From NCBI GenBank assembly GCA_016794075.1, contig JAEUKU010000340.1:1-14866 (forward strand): a stretch of DNA of 14,866 bases. The letters run 5' to 3'. The notes below the pieces were generated by a model that did not search any database, was not told where the DNA came from, and worked only from the letters and a program-made list of their open reading frames with translations. Source of the stretch: Rhodospirillaceae bacterium (lineage in GTDB: Bacteria; Pseudomonadota; Alphaproteobacteria; Dongiales; Dongiaceae). The stretch's first letter is position 1, and each line of letters begins with the position of its first letter. Of this stretch, positions 1-7,180 are shown piece after piece. Position numbers and translations under genes: made by a program.

Positions 1-271
1 GCCGCGCCCGGACATTCCGCCGGGCCTGGGGCCGCTCATCGACCTGCTGCGCGTGCTCCTGAAGCTGCGCTGCGACGAGTTCGAGGTGGCGCAGAAGCTG
101 ATCGCCAATTCCGCCGACCTCGAACGCATCGCCGCCGACGATCACGCCAAGGTCCCGGCCCTGCACGGCTGGCGCCGCAAGGTGTTCGGCGAGGAAGCCA
201 TCGCGCTGAAGCACGGCAAGCTGGCCCTGACCGCCAAGGGCAAGTCGATCAAGGTCATCGACCTGGAGTAG
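1..271 (+). CDS. rnd: Ribonuclease D, C-terminal end (partial)
   Basis: This is the 3' end of a gene entering from the left edge; the first full codon is at position 2 and the stop is TAG at 269-271. The roughly 89 visible residues match the C-terminal HRDC-type helical region of ribonuclease D: an LLRVLLKLRC helix, then the LIANSADLERIAADD segment, PALHGWRR, FGEEAIALKHGKLAL and a short basic tail. RNase D is a 3'-5' exoribonuclease of the DEDD family that trims tRNA and other stable RNA 3' ends; its catalytic domain would lie outside the window. The GTG at 53 is internal, because the open frame continues upstream to the edge. In many alphaproteobacteria rnd lies beside the ppx/ppk genes, as here, although here it converges with ppx. 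Identification is by family resemblance of this short piece. Confidence 0.85.
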   Translation, partial: PRPDIPPGLGPLIDLLRVLLKLRCDEFEVAQKLIANSADLERIAADDHAKVPALHGWRRKVFGEEAIALKHGKLALTAKGKSIKVIDLE

Positions 272-293
272 CGCTCCGCCATCGATACTCCCA

Positions 294-424
294 CGTCTGT
301 CATCCCGGCCAAGCAGCGAAGCTGCGCGAGCCCGGATCCATACGATATGGCCACGACGTGGATGGGCCGCATGGGTTCCGGGTCATGCCGCTACGCGGCC
401 AGCCCGGGATGACAGTTACAGACG
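294..424. repeat. REP-like nested palindromic intergenic element
   Basis: The spacer between rnd and ppx is largely one foldback element. Outer arms CGTCTGT at 294-300 and ACAGACG at 418-424 flank an inner pair, TGTCATCCCGG starting at 298 and CCGGGATGACA ending at 414. Inside are a second imperfect pair (CCCGGATCCAT at 331-341 against ATGGGTTCCGGG at 371-382) and three small hairpins: GCAGC-GAA-GCTGC (313-325), CCACG-A-CGTGG (351-361) and GCCGC-TAC-GCGGC (387-399). The GTCATCCCGG...CCGGGATGAC signature is typical of dispersed intergenic repeats in high-GC Proteobacteria (known pattern; copy number cannot be seen here). Lying between convergent genes, it may also stop transcription from both sides, although it has no T tract. 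Confidence 0.75.
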
Positions 425-445
425 GCCGTTAGAACTGGGTGCAGA

Positions 446-1951
446 TCAAACGATCTGCACCGGCTTGTCGAACGCTCGGCCTACCGCTTCCAGGCGGCGC
501 TGCACCGCTTCGCCGAAGAGCTGTCGCGATTCCTCGGGCAGGTGCAGGCAGATCCTGCTCTCCTTGCGCAACAGGCGCGTCTGGTTGAGCATGGCGAGCG
601 TGCCGCCGCTCAAGGCGTAGGCCAGGCGAATGACGGCGCCGACGCGCTGGGCGAACAGCACGTCCTCCTCCTTCACCAGGGAGAGGAACGGCTCGGCATA
701 GGGCGCCTCGCCGCTGGCGCCGTAGCGGATCGCCAGCGTGAGGGCCAGAATGACCCGTTCGCTATGCTCGATGCCGGCGACCGGCAGGCGCAATACGCGC
801 GTGAAGGTCTGTTCGGCACGGTAATCCGGATGCTCGCGCCAGCCGATGTCGGAGAGCAGGCAGGCGGCATCGATCAGCCGCTCCCGCCGTGCGTCCTCTT
901 CCGCGAAGAGTGGCGCCACCCAGGAATCGAGCGCGTCGCTGACCGTGCCGAAGCGGCCGTCCATGCCGGCGAAATCGGCGCAGCCCACCAGCAGCGGATC
1001 GGCCGCCTGGTCGGCGGGACTGAGCTTGGCGAACAGGCTGCCCTCGCGCAGCCCGTAGGCGGAGAACAGGACGCGGTCCGGCTTCGCCGCGCGCAGCAGG
1101 CGCTCGAGAATCAGCGCGCCGATCGGCAGCGTCTCGACGCGCCGCTTGGAAACGCCGGTCACGCTGGCAAGGCTGCGCTTGCCGAGGCGGCTCACCACGC
1201 GCGCCAGATCCTCGGTCGGCCGGCGGCCGATGCGGTATTCGTGGATCACGTGCAGCGGATAGCGCGTCTGCTCCATGTGGATGCGCGCGAGCGTGCGCCA
1301 GGTGCCGCCGACCGGATAGAACGTGCGACCCTTGACCTGCGGCAGCCATTCGATTTCGTCCAGGTGGCGGTCGACGATCTTCTGCGCGGCGTCGAGGTCG
1401 CCGTCGGTCGCTTCCATGAGGCGCAACGGGCCGATCGGCAAGGTCACCTGGCTGCCGATGCGTCCCTTGTTGAGCAGCACCAGTTCCAGGCTGCCGCCGC
1501 CGAGATCGCCCATCAGGCCGTCGCCGTCGGGTACGCCGGCGAGCACGCCCATGGCCGACAGGCGCGCCTCTTCCTCGCCCGAGATGACGCGCACGGCGAC
1601 GCCGGTGGCGCGCTCGATCTCCTTGGCGAAGTCCTTGCCGTCCTTGGCGTCGCGGACGGCTGCCGTCGCCAGCATCTCCACTTCGGTCACGTTCATGCCG
1701 CGGGTCAGCGCCACGAAGCGGCGGATGTTGACCAGCGCCTCCCTGCGGCCCTCGGCGTTGAGCTTGCCGCTGCGCTCGAGCCCCTTGCCGAGGCCGGGCA
1801 GCGCCTTCTCGTTGAAGATGGGAACGAGCGAGCGGGAGCGGCGGTCATAGACCACCAGGCGCACGGAATTCGAGCCGACGTCGATCACCGCGACGCGGCC
1901 GGGCCTGGCGGCCTTGGCTGCGGCGGCGGCTTGGCGCAATGTCGCCGTCAA
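446..1951 (-). CDS. ppx: Exopolyphosphatase, Ppx/GppA family
   Basis: A protein of 501 residues. Ppx releases terminal phosphate from inorganic polyphosphate; the same fold in GppA hydrolyses pppGpp, so that activity is an alternative. The ASKHA-type phosphate-binding loops are visible: DVGSNSVR at residues 24-31 and GDLGGGSLEL at 148-157. SGEEEARL at 124-131 carries the conserved family glutamates. The C-terminal half (from about residue 320) fits the HD-like helical domain of long PPX enzymes, and the length is close to the usual 500. The start is TTG at 1949-1951, preceded by AGAAGG (1961-1966) nine bases upstream inside the end of ppk1. The gap to the ppk1 stop is 4 nt (1952-1955), so the two genes are one transcription unit and probably translationally coupled. 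Cytoplasmic. Confidence 0.93.
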   Translation of the reverse strand: MTATLRQAAAAAKAARPGRVAVIDVGSNSVRLVVYDRRSRSLVPIFNEKALPGLGKGLERSGKLNAEGRREALVNIRRFVALTRGMNVTEVEMLATAAVRDAKDGKDFAKEIERATGVAVRVISGEEEARLSAMGVLAGVPDGDGLMGDLGGGSLELVLLNKGRIGSQVTLPIGPLRLMEATDGDLDAAQKIVDRHLDEIEWLPQVKGRTFYPVGGTWRTLARIHMEQTRYPLHVIHEYRIGRRPTEDLARVVSRLGKRSLASVTGVSKRRVETLPIGALILERLLRAAKPDRVLFSAYGLREGSLFAKLSPADQAADPLLVGCADFAGMDGRFGTVSDALDSWVAPLFAEEDARRERLIDAACLLSDIGWREHPDYRAEQTFTRVLRLPVAGIEHSERVILALTLAIRYGASGEAPYAEPFLSLVKEEDVLFAQRVGAVIRLAYALSGGTLAMLNQTRLLRKESRICLHLPEESRQLFGEAVQRRLEAVGRAFDKPVQIV

Positions 1952-1955
1952 GAGC

Positions 1956-4115
1956 TCAGGCCTTCTGCAGGTTGAGCTTCGGCGCCTTGGTCCGCTTCTT
2001 CAGCGCGGAGCCGCGTCCCGACAGGCTGGGATTGGTCATGAAGTAATGGTGCGCGCTGAACGGCGGGTCGTCGTTCGGCTGCACCCGGTGATAGATGCCG
2101 GCGCCGTCCAGCAGCCAGCTCTGCATGTTGTCCTTCAAATTGGCAATCATGATCTGGTCGAGGATCTGCTGGTGCACGGTGGGATTCTCAATCGGCAGCA
2201 GGATCTCCAACCGACGGTCCATGTTGCGCGGCATCCAGTCGGCCGAGGAGATGAACACCTTGGCCTGGCGCGAGGGCAGCGGCTGGCCGGCGCCGAAACA
2301 GACGATGCGCGAATGCTCGAGGAAGCGGCCGACGATGCTCTTCGCGCGGATGTTGTCGGAGAGGCCCGGCACGCCCGGCCTGAGACAGCAGACGCCGCGC
2401 ACCACCAGCTCGATCTTCACGCCCGCCTGGCTGGCGCGGTACAGCGCGTCGATCAGCTCGCCGTCGACGAGCGAATTGACCTTGATCCAGATCGAACCGG
2501 GCTTGCCGGCCTTCACATGCTCGATCTCCTCCTCGATCAGGCGCAGCAGTGTCGGGCGCAGCGTGATCGGCGCGAAGGCGACCTTCTCGGTGCCTTCGGG
2601 CGTCGCGTAGCCGGTCATGTAGTTGAACAGCCGCGCCGCATCGTGGCAGAGGCCCGGATCGCAGGTGAAGAAGCTGAGGTCGGTATAGATCTTCGCGGTG
2701 ATCGGGTGGTAGTTGCCGGTGCCGTAATGCACATAGGTGCGCAGGCCGTTGCCTTCGCGGCGCATCACCATCGAGACCTTGGCATGCGTCTTCAAGGCGA
2801 CGAAGCCGTAGACCACCTGCACGCCGGCGCGCTCCAGGTCGCGCGCCCAGCGGATGTTGGCCGCCTCGTCGAAGCGCGCCTTCAGTTCGACCAGCGCGGT
2901 CACCGACTTGCCCGCCTCGGCCGCCTCGACCAGCGCCTTGACGATCGGGCTGTCCTCGCTGGTGCGATAGAGCGTCTGCTTGATGGCGACGACGTTGGGG
3001 TCGCGCGCCGCCTGCAGCACGAACTGCACCACCACGTCGAAACTCTCATAGGGATGGTGGACGACGATGTCCTTCTGACGGATGGCGGCGAAGCAATCGC
3101 CGCCGCTGTCGCGGATGCGCTCCGGGAAGCGCGGGTTGAAGAGCTGGAACTTCAGGTCCGGCCGCTCATCGATGATCAGCTTCGACGTGCTGGCGAGGCC
3201 GATGAGGCCGTCCAGCGAGAAGACATCGGCGCGATCGGCGCCCAGTTCGTCGATGACGAAGGCGAGCAGGTCCTCCGGCATGTCCGCATTGGCCTTGAGG
3301 CGGATGACGGTGCCGCGACGGCGCTGCTTCAGCGCGGATTCGAAATGCCGGACCAGGTCCTCCGCCTCTTCCATGATCTCGATCTCGCTGTCGCGGATCA
3401 GGCGGAAGTGGCCCTTGCTGATGACCTCGAAGGCCGGGAACAGGCGGTCGAGGTAGAGCCCGGCCATGTCCTCGAGGGTCAGGAAGCGTACATTCTTCGG
3501 ATCATTGCCGGGCAGGCGGATGAAGCGCGGCAGCTGGGTGGGGAGCGGCAGCAGCGCGCGCAGCATCTTGCCGTCGGCGGCGCGGCGCAGCTCGAGCGCC
3601 AGGGCGAAGCCCTGGTTGGGCATGAAGGGGAAGGGATGCGCCGGGTCGACCGCCATCGGGGTGAGGACCGGGAAGATCTGGTCCAGGAAGAAGGTGTCGA
3701 GCCAGTTCTTCTCGGTGCCGGTGAGTTCGCCGGAATCGATGACGGCGATGCCGTTCTCGCGCAGCTCGCTGCGCAGCTGGCGCCAGCGCGCCTGCTGGTT
3801 GCGCATCAGCTCGCCGCTGCGGCGATTGATCGCGGCCAGCTGCTGGGCCGGGGTCAGGCCGTCATTGCTGGTGATGGAGACGCCGGCGCGGACCTGGCCG
3901 CGCAGGCCCGCCACCCGGACCATGAAGAACTCGTCGAGGTTGTTGGCCGAGATCGAGAGGAACCGCAGCCGCTCGAACAGCGGATGGGCGGGGTTGCCGG
4001 CCTCATCCAGGACGCGCTCGTTGAACGCCAGCCAGGACAGCTCGCGATTGATGAAGCGGTTGGGCGAGTTCATCTCGATCTTGATCGGCGCAAGGTCCGC
4101 CGCGGCGTCGTCCAC
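1956..4115 (-). CDS. ppk1: Polyphosphate kinase 1
   Basis: PPK1 reversibly transfers the ATP gamma-phosphate to a growing polyphosphate chain through a phosphohistidine. From the GTG start the protein is 719 residues, normal for the family. The N-terminal helical domain begins with the signature FINRELSWLAFNERVL. The autophosphorylated histidine is in LKTHAKVSM (about H444) and the second conserved histidine is in FLEHSRIVCFG (about H601); YVHYGTGNYHP and the two phospholipase-D-like domains lie between and around them. I place the start at GTG 4113-4115 because AGGAG (4123-4127) sits seven bases upstream. A longer frame begins at TTG 4130, but it would contain that ribosome binding site; an ATG at 4073, just before NSPNRFINREL, is a shorter alternative. 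First gene of the ppk1-ppx operon, with a Pho-box match about 105 bases upstream. Confidence 0.96.
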   Translation of the reverse strand: MDDAAADLAPIKIEMNSPNRFINRELSWLAFNERVLDEAGNPAHPLFERLRFLSISANNLDEFFMVRVAGLRGQVRAGVSITSNDGLTPAQQLAAINRRSGELMRNQQARWRQLRSELRENGIAVIDSGELTGTEKNWLDTFFLDQIFPVLTPMAVDPAHPFPFMPNQGFALALELRRAADGKMLRALLPLPTQLPRFIRLPGNDPKNVRFLTLEDMAGLYLDRLFPAFEVISKGHFRLIRDSEIEIMEEAEDLVRHFESALKQRRRGTVIRLKANADMPEDLLAFVIDELGADRADVFSLDGLIGLASTSKLIIDERPDLKFQLFNPRFPERIRDSGGDCFAAIRQKDIVVHHPYESFDVVVQFVLQAARDPNVVAIKQTLYRTSEDSPIVKALVEAAEAGKSVTALVELKARFDEAANIRWARDLERAGVQVVYGFVALKTHAKVSMVMRREGNGLRTYVHYGTGNYHPITAKIYTDLSFFTCDPGLCHDAARLFNYMTGYATPEGTEKVAFAPITLRPTLLRLIEEEIEHVKAGKPGSIWIKVNSLVDGELIDALYRASQAGVKIELVVRGVCCLRPGVPGLSDNIRAKSIVGRFLEHSRIVCFGAGQPLPSRQAKVFISSADWMPRNMDRRLEILLPIENPTVHQQILDQIMIANLKDNMQSWLLDGAGIYHRVQPNDDPPFSAHHYFMTNPSLSGRGSALKKRTKAPKLNLQKA

Positions 4116-4220
4116 GTGGTCGCTCCTCAATTGCTGGGCGCGCCGGCGCGAAGCCCGGCGGCAGGAAGCCCGCTTGCCGCATCATAGCCACGCTTGGCGG
4201 ACGGACGGTAACGGGCCTTC

Positions 4221-4238
4221 ATGACAGATATGTGACGC
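4221..4238 (-). promoter_or_regulatory. Pho box (PhoB/PhoR-type operator) upstream of ppk1
   Basis: Read on the minus strand this 18-mer is GCGTCACATATCTGTCAT. It matches the two 11-bp-spaced PhoB repeats CTGTCAT-N4-CTGTCAT: the downstream repeat is perfect and the upstream one (GCGTCAC) keeps the GTCA core. Orientation is toward ppk1. Ten bases further is TACCGT (4205-4210), a weak -10 at the distance expected when a Pho box replaces the -35; TATGAT (4181-4186) is another possible -10. Control of ppk-ppx by PhoB is established in several Proteobacteria. The site lies in the divergent ppk1/sixA region, so it could also affect sixA. Confidence 0.7.
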
Positions 4239-4261
4239 ATTGATTGTTAATAACATATAGC
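4232..4261 (+). promoter_or_regulatory. Possible sixA promoter with a TGTTA-A-TAACA palindrome
   Basis: This is the AT-rich core of an otherwise GC-rich divergent spacer (4116-4358). GTGACG at 4232-4237 and TATAGC at 4256-4261, 18 bases apart, could be a weak -35/-10 pair for the plus-strand phosphatase gene. Between them is a perfect 11-bp inverted repeat, TGTTA-A-TAACA (4245-4255), a plausible operator half-site pair. The promoter assignment is tentative; the palindrome itself is seen directly. Confidence 0.3.
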
Positions 4262-4358
4262 ACGATTTGGCCCCGGGTGGACCTTGTTCATAGGGCCCGC
4301 AATCCCCATTATGTCAGCGACATGCGGCCGCACCAATCCGGCCGCCAGCGGGGCTTCC

Positions 4359-4889
4359 GTGTCCAAGCGACTGATCCTTTTGCGCCACGCCAAATCCGCG
4401 TGGGAAGACCAGGATATTGCCGATTTCGAGCGGCCGCTTTCCGCCCGCGGCCGCAAGGCCGCGCCGATCGTTGGCGCCTATCTGGCCCGGACCGGCTACC
4501 TGCCGGAGCTGGTGCTGTGCTCGTCGGCGCGGCGGGCGGTCGAGACGCTGGACCTGGTCGCCACCGGCTGGCCGCGCCAGCCGAACGTGCGCAAGCAGAA
4601 GAGCCTCTACCTCGCCATGCCGCGCGAGATGCTGAAGCGGCTGCAGGCCGCCGGCGGCAACCTGGGCACGGTCATGCTGGTCGGCCACAATCCGGGCATC
4701 GCCGATCTGGCGAACTGGCTGTGCCATGACGGCGACCCCGCCGCCCGCGCGGCGCTGGCGCGCAAGTTCCCGACCGGCGCGGTCGCGGTCATCGATTTCG
4801 ATGTCGAGGACTGGCGCGAGGTGGATGCCGAGACCGGCCGGCTGGTGGCCTTTGCGACGCCGCGCCAAATCGAGCAGGACCGCCGCTAG
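4359..4889 (+). CDS. sixA: SixA-type phosphohistidine phosphatase, histidine phosphatase superfamily
   Basis: A single-domain histidine phosphatase of 176 residues from the chosen start. The catalytic RHG-type motif is LLRHAKSAW (R9, H10), the conserved SSARRAVET stretch supplies a phosphate-binding arginine (R58), and the second catalytic histidine is in LVGHNPG (H110). This arrangement is typical of the short SixA branch, which dephosphorylates phosphohistidine on signalling or phosphotransfer proteins; the true substrate cannot be read from sequence. The frame is open from TTG 4284 and has an ATG at 4311, but neither has a clear ribosome binding site. GTG 4359 has GGGG (4350-4353) just upstream and gives the N-terminus SKRLILLRHAK usual for the family, so I prefer it. 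Divergent from ppk1; it converges with the CYTH-CHAD gene with 10 nt between stops. PPK1 works through phosphohistidine, but a functional link is only speculation. Confidence 0.85.
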   Translation: MSKRLILLRHAKSAWEDQDIADFERPLSARGRKAAPIVGAYLARTGYLPELVLCSSARRAVETLDLVATGWPRQPNVRKQKSLYLAMPREMLKRLQAAGGNLGTVMLVGHNPGIADLANWLCHDGDPAARAALARKFPTGAVAVIDFDVEDWREVDAETGRLVAFATPRQIEQDRR

Positions 4890-4899
4890 AGCTTTCCGC

Positions 4900-6462
4900 C
4901 TATTTCTGCGCGCGCCAGAACCGCTTGGCCCCGGCGAATGCCGTCCACAGCGCGCCAAACTCGCCGAGACGACTCTCGATTTTGTGCGCCTGCCAGCCGA
5001 TCGCCATGCCTTGCACACGCTGGGCGGAGACAGCGTCCAGCACGCCCTCCGCGCTTGCCCGCTCCACCAGCGCGCGGATCAGCTGCCGGCCCACGGCGCC
5101 GTCATTGACCGCACCCAGGCAATCCTGCAGGCCGGAGAGCGCGTCGATGAAACGCCGCGTCGACTTGGGCTTGAACAGACCGGCGAAGGCCTGGGCGACG
5201 TAGCGGAGTTTCTTGCCGAACAGGCGCAGGCGATGGAGCTCGGCATCGGGCAGTTCCGACCAGTGCTCGCCGAGGCGCATCACCCGCTTGTAGCGCGCCT
5301 GCAGCAGCCGCTCGGCGAAATCGCGCACCGGCAGGCTGAGTTGCGGACCGGCGAGGACATGGCGCCAGGCGCCGTCGTTCAGCCCCTGGAACAGCTGCAG
5401 CTGCATCGCCGCATAGCGCGGATTGTTGAGCGCCTGCACGGCCTGGCGGCGCGCCGCCGCACGCTCCGCCTCGGCAAAGGCGAGGAAGCCGCGGAACGCC
5501 TCGTCCGGCGGCACATGCGCCGCCATCGGGGTCAGCGTCTCCGTCACCAGCACGTCGAGATCGCGGGCCGGCCCGCATTCGCGCTGCGCCCAGCGCAGGT
5601 CGATGGACCAGATCGCATGCACGCTGTCGTCGATCAGTTCGCGGCAGGCGCCGACGATCGCGCGCAGGCGGCGCAAGGCGACGCGGAACTGGTGGATCGC
5701 CTCCGGATCCGGCTCGCCGTCGTGGAGGATCGCCGCCTCGTTGGCCTGCATCTGGGCGATGCAATTGGCGACGATCTTCTCGAAGGCCACGGCGACGGTA
5801 TCCTCGTCGTTGAGGCGGATTGGCGCCGCCTTCTGCGGCTTCGGCCGGCTCGCATCGGCGAGCGCGTAGCCGCGAGCGGCCTTGGTGGCATGGCCGAGGC
5901 GGACGGGCAGCACCTCCAGCAGCTCCTCCGCCGCGCCGAACAGCGCCCGGCTGTCGCCGTTCTTCAGCTCCAGCTCTAGCTCGTTCAGCACCTCGCGCCG
6001 GTCGCCGATGGCAATGCCGCCGCGGTCCCAGGACAGCTCGATCTGCGCGCCGCGAAACGGCAACAGCCAGGACGTGCGGTCGAACTCGGTCTGGAACACC
6101 GGCTGCAGGCGCGGCCAGATTTCCCGGCGCAGCTCGCGGGCCAGGACCCGGTCTCCCAGCCTGGCCAGATTCGGCTCGTTGCCGTCCACCTCTGCTTCCA
6201 GCTCGCGATAGGTTTGCAGACCGAGCGAACCGTTGGCCGGTGCCTTCAGGGTCTGGATGCGTTTGCGGCCGCTCTGCCGGATGCGCAAGGCGATGCCGCG
6301 CTTGGCGAGGTCGCGCTCGGCGGTGTCGAAATACACGGCGCGCAGCTTCCTGCTGACGCCGCGGCGGTGACCGCCCGGCGCAAGGCGCTGCAGCACCGCC
6401 TGCGCATCGAAATCGGAGAGCATCGGCGGCAGTTGCAGCTTCAGCTCCGTCTCGTTCGCCAT
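4900..6462 (-). CDS. CYTH-CHAD protein: putative triphosphatase with polyphosphate-binding domain
   Basis: A 520-residue two-domain cytoplasmic protein. The N-terminal CYTH domain (about 1-205) opens with the metal/triphosphate-binding ExExK motif, E4-T-E6-L-K8, and continues with alternating charged strands such as ELEAEV and ELELELK that line the tunnel in this fold. The C-terminal CHAD domain (about 220-510) has the characteristic histidine/arginine helices in duplicate: IHQFRVALRRLRA (256-268) with GPARDLDVL after it, and LHRLRLFGKKLRY (409-421) with LQDCLGAVND (445-454). CYTH members such as E. coli YgiF hydrolyse inorganic triphosphate, and CHAD domains are known to bind polyphosphate and localise to granules. 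The start is ATG 6460-6462, with GGGGA a few bases upstream. Its place next to ppk1-ppx supports a role in polyP metabolism or granule association; the substrate is not proven. Confidence 0.9.
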   Translation of the reverse strand: MANETELKLQLPPMLSDFDAQAVLQRLAPGGHRRGVSRKLRAVYFDTAERDLAKRGIALRIRQSGRKRIQTLKAPANGSLGLQTYRELEAEVDGNEPNLARLGDRVLARELRREIWPRLQPVFQTEFDRTSWLLPFRGAQIELSWDRGGIAIGDRREVLNELELELKNGDSRALFGAAEELLEVLPVRLGHATKAARGYALADASRPKPQKAAPIRLNDEDTVAVAFEKIVANCIAQMQANEAAILHDGEPDPEAIHQFRVALRRLRAIVGACRELIDDSVHAIWSIDLRWAQRECGPARDLDVLVTETLTPMAAHVPPDEAFRGFLAFAEAERAAARRQAVQALNNPRYAAMQLQLFQGLNDGAWRHVLAGPQLSLPVRDFAERLLQARYKRVMRLGEHWSELPDAELHRLRLFGKKLRYVAQAFAGLFKPKSTRRFIDALSGLQDCLGAVNDGAVGRQLIRALVERASAEGVLDAVSAQRVQGMAIGWQAHKIESRLGEFGALWTAFAGAKRFWRAQK

Positions 6463-6723
6463 GCTTCCCCGTCGTCCCCAGTTTGCGGCCGAAACATAAT
6501 GTCCGGCCAGGGTGCAAGAAAGTTACAGAACGGCGTCACTTTGATGACATCGGCGCGACGACCTCACCCGCCGCTCCCGGTCACAAAGCCGTGAAAGCGG
6601 CTCTTGCGCCATCGAAATCCGGGCGACATCCCCATCGAGGGCTGTAGTGTAACGCCGCCAGTCACCATTCGGGCAATCCACCTAACCCCCGGATCGCCCT
6701 GCAAAAAGAGGGGAGCAAGCCAG

Positions 6724-7176
6724 ATGAAGGGACGATTTATTAAGCTCGGCGGCATCGCTTTCGCAACGGCCATCGGTTTCGCCACGCTCGCCACCATGGT
6801 CCAGGCCCAGACGGATGTCATCAAGGAACGCCAGGAACTTATGAAGTCGCAGGGCGCCGCGATGAAAGCGATCAACGGCATCCTGGAGGCCAATGGACCG
6901 GTGGCCGACATCGCCACCCATGCCGCCAAGCTACAGGAAACCTCGCACAAGATCACCGACCTGTTCCCCGCCGGCTCCGATCAGGGCGACACCAAGGCCA
7001 AGGCGGAAATCTGGCAGAGCCCCGACGATTTCACCGCCAAGGCCAAGGCGCTGCAAAACGAATCTGCCATGCTTGCGACCGCTGTCGCCGGCGGCGACAT
7101 GGCGGCGGTCAAGGCACAGTACGACAAGGTCGGCGGCGCCTGCGGCGGTTGCCACAAAATCTATAAGGCGAAGTAA
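6724..7176 (+). CDS. Periplasmic class II cytochrome c (cytochrome c'/c-556 type)
   Basis: A 150-residue exported monohaem cytochrome. Residues 1-28 form a Sec signal peptide (KGRFIK basic end, hydrophobic core, VQA cleavage site before Q29). The mature part is a four-helix bundle with the haem-binding C140-G-G-C143-H144 at the extreme C-terminus followed by KIYKAK, the hallmark of class II cytochromes c. In the first helix R36 is followed four residues later by M40. In cytochromes c' the equivalent spacing is Arg then a non-ligating residue, so a methionine suggests a six-coordinate c-556 type (inference). The ATG at 6724 follows AGGGGAG by nine bases. It converges with the cytochrome b gene, with four bases between the stops. 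Likely role: periplasmic electron carrier; a gas-binding role is less likely if Met40 is a ligand. Confidence 0.9.
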   Translation: MKGRFIKLGGIAFATAIGFATLATMVQAQTDVIKERQELMKSQGAAMKAINGILEANGPVADIATHAAKLQETSHKITDLFPAGSDQGDTKAKAEIWQSPDDFTAKAKALQNESAMLATAVAGGDMAAVKAQYDKVGGACGGCHKIYKAK

Positions 7177-7180
7177 TCGC

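Noticed and set aside
542..1975. Long plus-strand open frame antisense to ppx
   Set aside because: Its product is low-complexity (rich in Ala, Gln, Arg, Glu), has no family signature, and mirrors the third-position GC bias of ppx, which carries clear catalytic motifs.
4113..4130. TTG 4130 as the start of ppk1
   Set aside because: AGGAG lies immediately after it and seven bases before GTG 4115, so it looks like the ribosome binding site of the GTG start and not coding sequence.
1914..4187. 757-codon plus-strand open frame antisense to ppk1
   Set aside because: The length is a by-product of GC-rich codon usage in ppk1; the translation resembles no known family and would cover both ppk1 and the start of ppx.
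6533..6552. Possible second Pho box upstream of the CYTH-CHAD gene (GTCAC...GATGACAT)
   Set aside because: The half-sites face each other rather than forming a direct repeat, and the 11-bp period is missing.
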